Part shown: positions 25,102 to 34,886 of the stretch, one piece after another | How the letters are laid out: the number at the start of each line of letters is the position of its first letter | Numbering within the stretch: the stretch's first letter is position 1 | DNA from: CAWJMD01 sp963700925 | GTDB taxonomy: Bacteria; Actinomycetota; Actinomycetes; Actinomycetales; CAWJMD01 | Length of the DNA stretch: 64,000 nucleotides | Direction of reading: 5' to 3' | Assembly: GCA_963700925.1 (NCBI GenBank) | Contig: OY969553.1 | Location: 2,170,001 to 2,234,000, forward strand | The notes under the pieces: model-generated | Databases searched by the model: none | What the model was told of the DNA's origin: nothing | Seen by the model: the letters and a program-made list of their open reading frames with translations, nothing else | Made by a program: the position numbers and the translations under genes

Positions 25102-25662
25102 ATGGTCAAGGTGTCCGACCACCAGCAGGCGCTCCGCGAGGCGATGAAGCGGACAGCGGTGGCGCTCAAGGGCAGTGGCATCCCCTTCGCCCTGACGGGC
25201 GGGTACGCCGCGTGGGTACACGGTGCGCCCGAACCCGACCACGACGTCGACTTCGTCGTGGCGGAGGCCGACCAGGTGCTCGCCGCCGAAGCGCTGGCGG
25301 CGAGTGGACTACGTGTCGAGCGTCCGCCCGAGGACTGGCTGTTCAAGGTCTTCAGTGACGGGGCGATGGTCGACGTGACCTTTCGCGCCGGGGGAAGCCC
25401 GGTTCAGCGGGAGCACCTAGACGACGTCCAGGTGATGGAGGTGCAGTCGGTCGAGATGCCCGTTGTGTCGGCCACGGACGTCGTGGCCCAGAAGCTCGGC
25501 ACCCTCGACGAGCACGACTGCGACTTCTCAGCGCTGCTGCCCGTCGCCCGCGCGCTGCGCGAGCAGGTGGACTGGGCGCACGTCCGAAAAGAGATGTCCG
25601 ACAACGACTTCGCCGCCGTCTTCCTCGAGCTGCTGGTACGCCTCGGGATCATTGACCGCTGA
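25102..25662 (+). CDS. Nucleotidyltransferase-fold protein
   Basis: This 186-residue protein has the nucleotidyltransferase signature GGYAAWVHGAPEPDHDVDFV (GG followed by DxD-type acidic residues, about 33-53), as in MNT/AbiEii-like and DUF6036-like families. The rest is alpha/beta with an acidic C-terminus. Such proteins transfer a nucleotide to a protein or small molecule, sometimes as toxins or antitoxins. No HEPN partner is next to it: the following gene is the convergent eRF1-like gene, whose stop lies 4 nt beyond. The role is therefore open. Confidence 0.8.
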   Translation: MVKVSDHQQALREAMKRTAVALKGSGIPFALTGGYAAWVHGAPEPDHDVDFVVAEADQVLAAEALAASGLRVERPPEDWLFKVFSDGAMVDVTFRAGGSPVQREHLDDVQVMEVQSVEMPVVSATDVVAQKLGTLDEHDCDFSALLPVARALREQVDWAHVRKEMSDNDFAAVFLELLVRLGIIDR

Positions 25663-25666
25663 GTTC

Positions 25667-26842
25667 TCAGGGACCGGTGTGACGCCGCCGCTTCCCGTGG
25701 CCAGGCATGCTCGGCACGCCGTCGTGCGGCGTCGAGCTGTCGGCCCAGCGCAGGAGGGCACCGACGCCGTCGACGAGCCGGAGGTCCTCGTCGTCGAGCA
25801 GGGTGATGGACGCCCCCGAGCCTGCCAGGGCCCAGACGATCGCAGCGTCGGCCCGTACGCGCTCTGCCTTGCCGCCGCCCATCGACTCGATGTCCGCGCG
25901 CCGGATGGCGAGCTGCTCGGGACGTCCCGTCGTCCACAACGTCAGGTCGGAAGCCGGGTTGTCGTGCAGCAGAAGCTCTTCGACCTGCCCGCGCTGCAGC
26001 ACGTCGACGATGCTCTCCAAGCCCTGGACCGCCTCGCGCTGACGCCCTTGCGCGCCCGCGAACCGGTCGAGCACCGCTGCGCGGCGCTTGCGGTCTCGGG
26101 CCTCGAGCACCTCGGAGACCTCTCTGTCCCGGCTCTTGTGGTCGGTACCGGCGGCTCGACCGCCGCTCTTGAGCCTGATGGCTCGCTCGGCGACGCTCGG
26201 CGGCAGCTGCTCCAGCACGGCGGAGACGGGCTTGTCGATGCCTGCGAGCAGCAGCACCTCGCTGCCGTACCGCTTCACCTCGGTGGCAAGGGCCTCGGCG
26301 ACGGCGCCGGCGTTGCGCTCGATCGAGTCCTCGACGCGCGTCTGGAAGCGCCGGTGTGAGGGTCCCCCGCCATGGACCTTGTGCAGCACGTCGTGCCCGC
26401 CCTCGACCGTGGACGCCTCGTGTCCGTCGCCTCGTGCATCGACGACCTGCAGGTCGGCTCCCGACGAGTCCACCTCAGCGAGCAGGTACGACGTGCTCTT
26501 CGAGAAGGCCCGGACCGCGGGCAGGAGGTACGGGACGGCTCCCCAGACGGCCTCCTCCAGCACCGGCCGCTGAGGGAGGACGAGGTCCAGCGCCACCCCG
26601 TCACCGTCCGCGACCACGAGCCGGCCGATGTGGCCTCCTCGACCTGTCGGGGTCGAGACCGCTTCCTCCACGGCTGACACGACCCGGCGGGGTGCGCCGA
26701 GATCGGACAGCCGCTTGACGTGCGCCTGCAGACGCATGTCGACCCCCCGTCGACCCGGCTCGCCATCGACCATCGGGTCGATCGAGAGTGTCGCGAAGGG
26801 TCCCTTCCGATGGGTGAGGTCGCCCAGCCGGTCGAGCCTCAT
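25667..26842 (-). CDS. Bacterial archaeo-eukaryotic release factor family protein (baeRF family 2-like)
   Basis: This 391-residue protein resembles Rv2629-like baeRF proteins, bacterial homologues of eRF1/Vms1 domains thought to act on stalled ribosomes or in stress and dormancy. I chose the ATG at 26842 (MRLDRLGDLTHRKGPFATLS), which has GAGGAG upstream; a longer frame to 27241 covers a divergent promoter region. Visible segments are ATLSIDPMVDGEPG, VHGGGPSHRRFQTRVEDS (just before the eRF1 domain 2-like part), VLLLAGIDKP and a final domain with ADAAIVWALAGSGASITLLD. The GGQ motif of true release factors is not seen (GGGPSHRR instead). Assignment is from pattern memory. Confidence 0.75.
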   Translation of the reverse strand: MRLDRLGDLTHRKGPFATLSIDPMVDGEPGRRGVDMRLQAHVKRLSDLGAPRRVVSAVEEAVSTPTGRGGHIGRLVVADGDGVALDLVLPQRPVLEEAVWGAVPYLLPAVRAFSKSTSYLLAEVDSSGADLQVVDARGDGHEASTVEGGHDVLHKVHGGGPSHRRFQTRVEDSIERNAGAVAEALATEVKRYGSEVLLLAGIDKPVSAVLEQLPPSVAERAIRLKSGGRAAGTDHKSRDREVSEVLEARDRKRRAAVLDRFAGAQGRQREAVQGLESIVDVLQRGQVEELLLHDNPASDLTLWTTGRPEQLAIRRADIESMGGGKAERVRADAAIVWALAGSGASITLLDDEDLRLVDGVGALLRWADSSTPHDGVPSMPGHGKRRRHTGP

Positions 26843-27040
26843 GCCCGCTGCTCCTCGGTCCCGAGCCGTGGGGCTCGGTCGTCTTCGCGTGGGCTTCTGG
26901 CTGCCGACTGATGCGTCATAGCTGGCTCCTCGCCTCGGCTGTCGTGTCCTGATTGGTCTACCAGTCCCGGCCACCTCTGTGCAGAAGTAATTTGTGTCCG
27001 GTTCGCCCCAAACGCACCAAACTCGTGCGAGGGTCCGTTC

Positions 27041-28219
27041 ATGCACACGGTCACGCTGTCCAGGTCCTGGTCGCGACGAGGCAAGGCAGGCACCCTTCTG
27101 CTGCTCGGAGTGCTGGTCACGGCGGCCCTGCTCCAGGCGCCGACCTCGCCCGCCGCTGCGGCCGAGCCCCTGAGCGTCGCGCAGGCGGTCGCCACCCAGA
27201 ACGGTTCGTCGGCGACGGTGCGCGGCTATGTGGTCGGGCAACCCACGGCGACGAACACCGTTGTGCGGTCAGGGTTCCCGAACGACTACGCCCTGGCGCT
27301 CGCCGACTCGGCAAGCGAGACCGGCACCAGCCGGATGGTGTACGTGCAGATCCCGTCCACGTTCCGCTCGGCGTGGGGGCTACGCACCAATCCGTCGCTG
27401 CTGGGCCGCCAGATCGATGTGACCGGACGTCTCTCGGCGTACTTCTCCCACCCTGGGGTGACGTCGTCCACCGCATTCGCCGTTGTGGGCGGGACGCCGA
27501 CCGACCCGCCGACCGACCCGGGCGACTACGACGACACCTACTACGCCGACGCCATCGGCAGGACCGGCGAACCCCTCAAGAACTCGCTGCACCAGATCAT
27601 CTCGACCGGCACGACGAGGCTCACGTACGACCAGGTGTGGGAAGCGCTGCGGCAGACCGACGAGGACCCGGCCAACGCCGCCAACGTGATCCTGCTGTAC
27701 ACCGGACGGTCGCAGTCGAAGACGAGCAACGGCGGCGATCCGGACGACTGGAACCGCGAGCACGTGTGGGCCCAGTCGCACGGCGGCTTCGGGACGGTCA
27801 GCGGTCCTGGCACCGATGTGCACCACCTCCGTCCGACCGACGTCTCGGTGAACGCGACGCGCGGCAACAAGGACTTCGACCACGGCGGCAGCCCGGTCGC
27901 CGAGGCACCGGGCAACTACACCGACGCGGACTCGTGGGAGCCGCGCGACGCCGTCAAGGGTGACGTTGCTCGGATGATCCTCTACATGGCCGTCCGATAC
28001 GAGGGGGGCGACGGCTTCGCAGACCTTGAGCTGAACGACAGCGTCAACAACGGCTCGGCTCCCCTGCACGGCCGCGAGTCGGTCCTGCTGCAGTGGAACG
28101 CCGAGGACCCGCCCGACACCTTCGAGCGACGACGCAACCAGATCATCTACGACGACCTCCAGCACAACCGCAACCCGTTCGTCGACCACCCGGAGTGGGC
28201 GGCCGCGATCTGGAACTGA
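27041..28219 (+). CDS. Secreted endonuclease I family nuclease with N-terminal OB-fold-like domain
   Basis: This extracellular DNA/RNA endonuclease of 392 residues has a signal peptide about 1-41 (hydrophobic LLLLGVLVTAALL, AAAA cleavage region). Residues about 45-150 form an OB-fold-like DUF6359-type domain (SVAQAVATQNGSSATVRGYV) often found on secreted nucleases. The catalytic EndA/NucM domain (about 165-390) contains DWNREHVWAQSHG with the metal/catalytic His, GTDVHHLRPTD and the RGNKDFD segment. It is divergent from the baeRF gene and ends before a bidirectional hairpin. It probably works in nutrient scavenging or DNA turnover outside the cell. Confidence 0.93.
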   Translation: MHTVTLSRSWSRRGKAGTLLLLGVLVTAALLQAPTSPAAAAEPLSVAQAVATQNGSSATVRGYVVGQPTATNTVVRSGFPNDYALALADSASETGTSRMVYVQIPSTFRSAWGLRTNPSLLGRQIDVTGRLSAYFSHPGVTSSTAFAVVGGTPTDPPTDPGDYDDTYYADAIGRTGEPLKNSLHQIISTGTTRLTYDQVWEALRQTDEDPANAANVILLYTGRSQSKTSNGGDPDDWNREHVWAQSHGGFGTVSGPGTDVHHLRPTDVSVNATRGNKDFDHGGSPVAEAPGNYTDADSWEPRDAVKGDVARMILYMAVRYEGGDGFADLELNDSVNNGSAPLHGRESVLLQWNAEDPPDTFERRRNQIIYDDLQHNRNPFVDHPEWAAAIWN

Positions 28220-28261
28220 GCTTGCTCTTCCCACCTACGTCGTCCCCGTGGCTCGCTCATG

Positions 28262-28296
28262 CAGCCCACACAGAAAGTCGATATTTGTGTGGGCTG
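28262..28296. terminator. Bidirectional hairpin terminator
   Basis: Perfect 11-bp arms (28262-28272 and 28286-28296) surround a 13-nt loop. The hairpin lies between the convergent endonuclease I gene and the DUF305 gene, 6 nt past the stop of the latter on the - strand. A run of T residues inside the loop is unusual; there is no 3' U-tract. Confidence 0.8.
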
Positions 28297-28302
28297 GACG
28301 AG

Positions 28303-29010
28303 TCACAGGTCGGGGACCTCAGCGCCGCGCTCTTCGAGCAGGTCGCTGATGATCGTGAGCTCGCGGTTCTGGGTCGTCACGATCACCTCGGCGAGCCGTG
28401 TCAGCGCGGGCTCGTCGCTGCGGGCGAGGAACGCCTCAGCCATGTCGAGCCCGCCCTGGTGATGCCGGTACATCAGCTCCAGAAAGAGCACCTCGGCGTC
28501 CCGTCCGCTGAGCCGTCCCAGCTCACTCAGCTGCTCATCGGTGGCCATCCCCATCGACGCGACCATCGGATGCACCCCCTGTGGCGGCGTCGCGGGCGCC
28601 GAGTGCTCCGCGCCATGGGAGCCGCCGTGCACGTCGGGCGCGGTCATCCACGCCATCGGGGTGAAGTCGCTCGTGGGCGCACCGACCCCGCTCTCGTCGA
28701 GCCATGCCAGCATCCGCCCCTGCTGCGTCGCCTGTCCTTGCGCGACATCCATCGCCAGCTGGTTCACCACCGGGTCGTCCGTGCGGTTCCGGATCAGGAA
28801 CGACATCACGACGGCTTGCTCGTGGTGCACGAACATGTCGCGGGCGAAGCCCACCTCCGGACCGGACTGCGACGGAACCCGGCTGGCACCAACCCATGAC
28901 AGCGCCCACCCGGAGGAGACCAGCACCAGCAGCGCAGTGAGCAGGATCGTGGCCGTCCGCCAGTGCGGCGACGTTACCGAGTGGCGCTCCTCGAGGTCCG
29001 GCTCAAGCAT
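28303..29010 (-). CDS. DUF305 family membrane-anchored metal-associated protein
   Basis: DUF305 proteins are four-helix, His/Met-rich proteins often linked to copper and other metals. This 235-residue copy has a transmembrane anchor (about 19-41) and the paired motifs DMFVHHEQAVVMS (about 58-70) and ELMYRHHQGGLDMAEAFL. Met/His-rich stretches such as DVHGGSHGAEHS and GVHPMVASMGMA lie between. The ATG overlaps the CDF transporter stop by 8 nt, so translation is coupled. It is the third gene of an arsR-CDF-DUF305 operon, suggesting that it binds or buffers metal outside the membrane. Confidence 0.9.
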   Translation of the reverse strand: MLEPDLEERHSVTSPHWRTATILLTALLVLVSSGWALSWVGASRVPSQSGPEVGFARDMFVHHEQAVVMSFLIRNRTDDPVVNQLAMDVAQGQATQQGRMLAWLDESGVGAPTSDFTPMAWMTAPDVHGGSHGAEHSAPATPPQGVHPMVASMGMATDEQLSELGRLSGRDAEVLFLELMYRHHQGGLDMAEAFLARSDEPALTRLAEVIVTTQNRELTIISDLLEERGAEVPDL

Positions 29011-29914
29011 GGTGCGCCGGCTCGTGCGCCTGGTGCCCGACCGGCTCCAGCTGGAACGTGCAGTGCTCGACGTCGAAGTGCGCCCCGAGGCACTCCCCGA
29101 GCCGGTCGAGCACCTCCCCGGTACGGCCCTCGGCCAGGCACAGGTCGTCGACGACCACGTGCGCCGAGAGCACCGGCACGCCGCTGGTGATGGTCCAGGC
29201 GTGCAGGTCGTGCACGTCCACGACGCCGCGGACCCGTCGGATGTGCTCGCGCACCGTGTCGAGGTCGACCCCCCGCGGCGTCGCCTCCAGCAGCACGTCG
29301 AGCACGTCGCGCAGCAGCAACCAGGCGCGCGGCAGGATCATCAAGGCGATCAGCGCGGACGCGATCACGTCGGCACGCTGGTACCCCGTCACGACGATCA
29401 CCACTCCGGCGACGACCACCGCGACCGATCCCAGCAGGTCACCCAGCACCTCCAGGTAGGCGCCACGAAGGTTGAGGTTCTCCCGAGCCCCGCCCCGAAG
29501 CACTTGCAGCGCAACGAGATTCACGACCCCGCCCAGCACCGCTACGACGAGCATCAGTCCGGTCTCGACGCGCGGCGGGTCGCTCCACCGTCCGACCGCC
29601 TGCACGAGAACCCAGACCGCCACCGCAGAGAGCAGCACGGCGTTCGCGAACGCGGCGAGGATCTCCGCGCGCAGCAGCCCGAACGTGCGGGCGTTGTCGG
29701 GCGGACGGAGGGCGAGGGTCGCCGCGGCGAGCGCGATCGCGAGTCCCGTCGCGTCCGTCAGCATGTGTCCCGCGTCGGCCAGGAGGGCCAGCGACCCCGA
29801 GAGCAGACCGCCGATCACCTGCACGACGACGACCGACCCGGTCAGCGCCAGCACGACGGCAAGGCGCCGCCGCTGTCCGCCGCCCCGAGGCGCGTGGTGG
29901 TGGTGGGTGTTCAC
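29003..29914 (-). CDS. Cation diffusion facilitator (CzcD/ZitB-like) metal efflux transporter
   Basis: CDF proteins export Zn, Co or Cd by proton antiport. This 303-residue protein has six transmembrane helices and a cytoplasmic ferredoxin-like C-terminal domain (from about 205). The metal site shows HMLTD in TM2 (HxxxD) and EVLGD in TM5 (ExxxD). The His-rich N-terminus (NTHHHHAPRGGG) and HDLHAWTITSGVPVLSAHVV in the C-terminal domain are typical. The GTG at 29914 overlaps the ArsR stop by 4 nt; a longer frame into arsR is not used. The acidic TM5 residue resembles CzcD-type members. The metal is inferred, not known. Confidence 0.93.
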   Translation of the reverse strand: MNTHHHHAPRGGGQRRRLAVVLALTGSVVVVQVIGGLLSGSLALLADAGHMLTDATGLAIALAAATLALRPPDNARTFGLLRAEILAAFANAVLLSAVAVWVLVQAVGRWSDPPRVETGLMLVVAVLGGVVNLVALQVLRGGARENLNLRGAYLEVLGDLLGSVAVVVAGVVIVVTGYQRADVIASALIALMILPRAWLLLRDVLDVLLEATPRGVDLDTVREHIRRVRGVVDVHDLHAWTITSGVPVLSAHVVVDDLCLAEGRTGEVLDRLGECLGAHFDVEHCTFQLEPVGHQAHEPAHHA

Positions 29915-30219
29915 GGGTGGCGGTGGCTTCCAGTCACGGCGAGCAGACGCTCCGTCGCGGCGAACAGGTCGAGCAGCTCGGCCCGCGGGCTGAGCGAGTA
30001 CATGGTCGAGCGGCCCACCGGACGGGCGGTCAGAAGGTTGCACTCCCGCAGGTACGCGATGTGGGCGCTGACGGTCGACTGGGCCAGCCCGAGGTGCGCC
30101 ACCAGGTCGACGACGCGGTGCTCACCGAGAGCCAGGTGCTGCAGGATCTCGAGGCGGGCCGGGTCGGCCAGACCACGGAACAGGTGCACGGCGGCCCCGG
30201 GCTCGGTGGCCTGATTCAT
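29911..30219 (-). CDS. ArsR/SmtB family metal-responsive repressor
   Basis: This 102-residue winged-helix repressor should bind an operator near its own promoter and release on metal binding. The helix-turn-helix is VVDLVAHLGLAQSTVSAHIA (about 37-56), followed by the wing LLTARPVGRSTMYSL. The C-terminal helix carries acidic and His residues (PRAELLDLFAATERLLAV, then GSHRHP), consistent with an alpha5-type metal site. The ATG at 30219 gives the usual family length; a longer frame upstream is unlikely. It is first in a coupled operon with the CDF transporter and the DUF305 protein. No perfect operator palindrome stands out upstream. Confidence 0.92.
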   Translation of the reverse strand: MNQATEPGAAVHLFRGLADPARLEILQHLALGEHRVVDLVAHLGLAQSTVSAHIAYLRECNLLTARPVGRSTMYSLSPRAELLDLFAATERLLAVTGSHRHP

Positions 30220-30304
30220 CGTCACATACCGATGACACCGCCCGAGGGCGGTCAACGTCAAGTGGGACTGCGCGCTCACGCGCGGACGGGCGCCCACACG
30301 AGGG

Positions 30305-33300
30305 TCAGAGCGGCAGATGGTCCGCGTAGACGATCCGCGCCTCGCGCCGGGTCTCGCCCGCAGGGTCCGGATCGGCTGGCAGGAACTCCCACTCCTCCAA
30401 CGTGATTCGCCAGTCCGGGCTCTCACCAGGCAGGCGCGGCGGCACCGCGTCCGGGAGCTCGAGCGACCCGGCCCACGACACCGTCGCGCCGTCGACCCCG
30501 AGCACCGGCAGGTTGAGGGCCGCGACGGTCGTCCAGCCCAGGTCCGATGCCACCGCGGGTACCCGGCGTTCGAGACGTGCCCGCATCCGGCGGGTCAGGG
30601 CGAGGCTGACGAGGAAGTCGGCCCGCCTCTCCTGCTCGTACCCGGTGCGCGGCAGGCCGACCGGGCCCGTGACGACCACTCTGGCGTGCCGGTCGTCGGT
30701 GCGCGACAGGGTGGCCGTGCGCGGTGGCGCGAGCTGCACGAAGTCGCTGCGCACCACGGGCGAAAGGTGCAGGGACGGTAGCGAACTCGGCTGGTAGCGG
30801 GTCAGCGCGAACCGCACGAAGGGCCAGAAGGCGGTCCCAGGGTCGAGCGCGACGTCCACCAACCACAGGCCCCGCTCGGTGGAGTACTCCGGCTGGTAGC
30901 CCAGCACCGCGACGGTGGGCTTGCCTGGAACGTCGACCAACGCGTGGTTGGCGGGACGACCGGCCGGCCGGCCGGGCTCCACGCGGTCGTCCAGGCCGAC
31001 GATGTGCAGCAGGTCGAGCAGGGGCAGCTGCGCGCGCAGGGCCGGTCCCTGCTGCGCGAACACCGGGTCGGCGGCCCACTCGCTCACCGATCCGACGACA
31101 CCCGCGTCGGACCCCAACGCCAGGACGACACCGAGCAGCTCGCCGTCGCCCGAGGCGAACCACGGTCGCTGCAGGTACAGGCGCACACCGCACCGACGGG
31201 TGCGGCGCAAGGCGAACGGCTGGTCCGACTCGGTCTCCTGCGACCACCTGAACAGCGGCAGCGCGTCGACGACCCGTGGTTTGGGCGGACGGGCGGTGCT
31301 CGGCACGTCCACCACCCGAGCCGGGCCGACGACCGAGACGTCGTCAGCGGTCGGCAGCACTTGCGGATCGAAGAACTCGCGGTACCTGGTGGTGGCCCGC
31401 ATCGAGTACGTGATGTTTCGGTGCCGGGTGTCGCCGAGCTGGTGCACGGCGGCGTGGGTTCGCACGGGACCTCCGCCCGGGATGGGCAGGCTGCCATCCT
31501 TCGTGCCGAGCAGCACGACGAGGTCCTCGTCCGCCGACACCGACGTGTGGCAGGCCGCGCCGACGACGGAGACCTCCTCCGGTCCGGGCTTGGCGACGTC
31601 GTCGACCTGATCGGTCCACGCCAGCCTCGACGTCGAGCCGCTCGGTGCTGGGACCGTGGAGGTCAACACCCCCGGCCAGGGCGACGGCCGTGTCACCGGG
31701 CTGGCGGACGGGGATGAGCAGCGTCGGCCGAGGCGCCTCCACCGGACGGGGCACGGCGTGCACCAGCCGCACCGTCGCTGCCGGGGTCAGCCACCAGAAC
31801 CAGCCGTCGACAGCGGCTTCCCTCACCAGGGGGTTGTCGCGCAACGCGTCCGGCAGCGAGCGCCAGATGCCCAGGTCGTCCAGCCGTGCGCGGTCGATCG
31901 TGGACGAGAGCCGCAGTCGCAGTTGCTCTCCCGGCGGGACGGTCACCGTGAGCACGTGCCCCTCGACGCGCGCCCCGAGCTCGTCGCCGGCCGCCAGGAC
32001 GAGCCGGTACGGGGTCGGAGTCGGCCACGTGCCCTCGTAGCCGAGCGTCACCCCTTCCACGGCGAGCAGGCCGGTCAGCTCGTGCGCGCCACCGGCATCG
32101 GGGAAGACCAGCGAGATGCCGGTCGCGAGCGGGTCGGGCAGGTAGGGCACCTCGACCGTCTCGCCGCCGTGCACCACGTACTGGCCCGGCGTCAGCGGTT
32201 CCCCTCTCGGCAGGTCGCCCGGAAGGGTGACAGCCGGCACCTCGGCCGTCGGGGACGTGTGGAAGGTGATGTCCTGCACCGGGTTCCGCTTGCCCGGCTC
32301 CTCGAGGTCGGCGACCGTCTCGTCCAGGAACGTACCCGCCTCGCGCAGGGCGACGGCCAGCATCCGGCGGACGTCGAGCGCCGAGCCGGTGCCGAAGGCC
32401 TCGTCGAAGCGTCCGTGCAGCTCGCACTCCAGTTGGCTCGACTTGGGCGGGGCCACGTGCCGCTCGGACTCGACGCGCCACCTCAGGTCGAGGGTGGGGT
32501 GCGCGGCCAGCGTCTGCGGCACGTACACCGCCGGGGGGACGACGGCAGGCTGGTCACCCGGCGTGGCCCCGAGGTCGACGCCCGACCTGACGGCGAGCGT
32601 CAGCAGCGACTCGGCCTCCGAGTACGGGTGCCGCGGAACGACTGTCGGCTCGAGCACCGGGTCCCAACGCAGGAACGGGCGTGGGGTCGTGACCTGTTCC
32701 GAGAGAGCCAGAAGTAGGTCGAGCTTCGGGATCCTGTCGGCCGTGGACAGCGCGGACAGCAGGGCGGCCGCGTCCACGGCTGCTGGCGTGTCGGACTCCG
32801 TCGGCCGCAGCAGGTGCTGCTCGGTGATGGCAGCGTCGACGAAGTGCCTCTGCAGGGTCTCCAGGCGGCTCGGGCCGGGGGCGCTCTTGCGGTCGCCGAG
32901 TGCGGCACGGCGCGACAGAACCAGGCGGTCCAGGGCGCGTTCGCCGGTGACGGTCGCATCGGTGTCGAAGGCGGTCCCGTGGACGCCCGAACCTGACTGC
33001 GGGCCGGCGGGCGGCGTCGGCCGGCGGTCGCGCAGGCGCCCCCGCACGGCCGCGACCAAGGCGCGCCCGTCGTCCTCCGCGCCACCCGACGGGCCGAAGG
33101 GAATGGTGGCGTCGCGCGCCAGGCGGGCCAGGCGGTCCATCGAAAGTGACTGTGCCGCATCGACAAGGGGCCCGTCGGGCGGGGTGGGGTTGCCGACGAC
33201 GTGTGGGCTGGAGTTGCCGGCGAGGTCGACCGTCCACGCTCTGAAGGCGTACCGGCGCCCGTATCGCAGCCTCGGCAGGCTGCCGGGCTCGACGCGGGTG

Positions 33301-34883
33301 GTGCTCGCCACCGGGTTCACGGGGTCGGGGTCGACGTCGGGCGCGTCAACGACCTTCTCGGTGCCATTCTCGTGCACGACGACCTTGCCCGGACGAGGGG
33401 CCGACAGCGACCAGCCGTCCCAGCCTGCAAGGACCTCGTGCGCGTTCACGGGCGCTCCGGGCACGCCGTCCGCTGTGGTCAAGGAGGCCCCCTGCAGGAA
33501 GCCGGCGTCGGGCTCGTCGGTCAGCACGGCGCCGGCACCCTCGACCTCGACGTCAAGGCGCCGCTGGTGCAGGGAGTGCCAGTCGCCGCTGACGTCGTCC
33601 CAGACCTCCAGCCGTATTCCACGCGTGATCTCCTCGGCATGCAGGGGCGGCGCCTTCCCGGCGAGAAGCACGGCGTCACGGGAGGCCGCGTCGTCGAGGC
33701 GGTCGTGGAGCTGCTGGGCCCGGTCGACACGGGCTACGGCGAAACCGGTGCCGCGCAACGAAGCCGGCGCTGAGTTCACGGAGTCGCCGTTGATCTCGAC
33801 AGCCATCATGCGCGGCACGTTGCGCACGTACTGCTCGAGCTTGAGCGCGCTGGCGTCGGGGTCGAGGTCGAGCACGCGGTAGACGCCCTCGTCACCGAGT
33901 CGCACCATGCCGCGGCTCGTCTCGCCGCTCGAAGCGACCGCGTAGAAGCCCGTGCCGACCACCTCGCACGCGGTGTGGGGCTGCTGCACGACGGTGTTGG
34001 CCAGGCCGGGAACGTCGAGCTGCGCCTGCACGGAGACCAGGTTGGCGAGGAGGCTGGGCGACTCCACCCGAACGTCGATCACGAGCCCGAGCTTGCGCAA
34101 CAGAGGCGCGAGGTCACCCAGCAGGGAGGCCCGCTCGTGGAAGTCGGGTTCGGGCTTGACGACGGGCGGCCCGACCGCACCGGGCACCGGTCGGTCGCGA
34201 TACGCCGCCTCCTCCTCGGGCCGCGCGTAGTAGCACTTGGCGCGGTGCAGGTCACTGAGCAGCACCAGGCCGGGTGCGGCGCCGGGCCCGCTGCTCCCGC
34301 GGCCGAGGAAACCGTTGCCCGCCAGGTCATCGAGGCGCTTGGTGACACTCCGGTCCATGTCGGGGTCGAGCACGTCGTCGACGGTCACCCGACCCTCGTG
34401 CCGACCCAGACCGAGCGCGCTCAGCAGCGATCCGGTCAGCGGGTTGGCCTCCACGCCCGGAGGCTCGGTCGGCGAGGCGACGAGCGAGATGAAATGCACG
34501 AGCAGCGCGTGCGACTGCATTCGGTGGGCCGCGAACGTCCGCCAGGGCACGGCCGTGTGGTCGGGCACGCGCCACGGCCGCACGTCGAGCCCGGGCGGAA
34601 AGACCCGGGGCCACAGCGACGCGTCGAGCCCGTCGAGCAGCATCGTGGCGGGGAGGGTCACGGTGGCGCCGCCGGCGGTGCGGCCGGTCAGCGTCAGCGT
34701 CGAGGTCGACAGCAGGCCCGTCCAGTCGGCGACGCGCGGGAAGTCGGAGACCTTGCCCACGGCCTTGGGACCGCCCGGCCCGTCGGGCGTGAGGCGGTGG
34801 GTGACGAACAGCGACAGGTGGAACGGCGCCCCGTCCGCCGCCGAGTGCGGCAGTGCAGTCAGCAGGAACGACTCCTCGGCCAT
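30305..34883 (-). pseudogene. Giant protein of unknown function (second of pair), single-base frameshift
   Basis: The reading frame from the ATG at 34883 is coherent for 1087 residues. At about 31620-31625 it shifts to another frame that continues coherently for 438 residues to the TGA at 30305. Deleting one base (one of the C pair at 31621-31622) joins them into a 1525-residue protein reading DVEA-AWTDQVDD across the junction. Features are a beta-rich layout, an Fn3-like strand at about 541-560 (RRYAFRAWTVDLAGNSS), a conserved-looking LRYQPSS-type C-terminal region (RYQPSSLPSLHLSPVV), and no signal peptide. The ATG lies 3 nt after the upstream giant gene. This is either a sequencing error or a broken gene; a programmed shift looks unlikely. 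Confidence 0.8.
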
Positions 34884-34886
34884 CGG

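Noticed and set aside
31615..31630. Programmed ribosomal frameshift in the giant gene
   Set aside because: No slippery heptamer, no stop in the right place and no obvious pseudoknot; a base error or mutation is simpler.
30305..31696. Separate 463-aa gene starting inside the giant gene
   Set aside because: Its first 20-odd residues are shadow sequence with no ribosome binding site; the coherent part starts at the frameshift.
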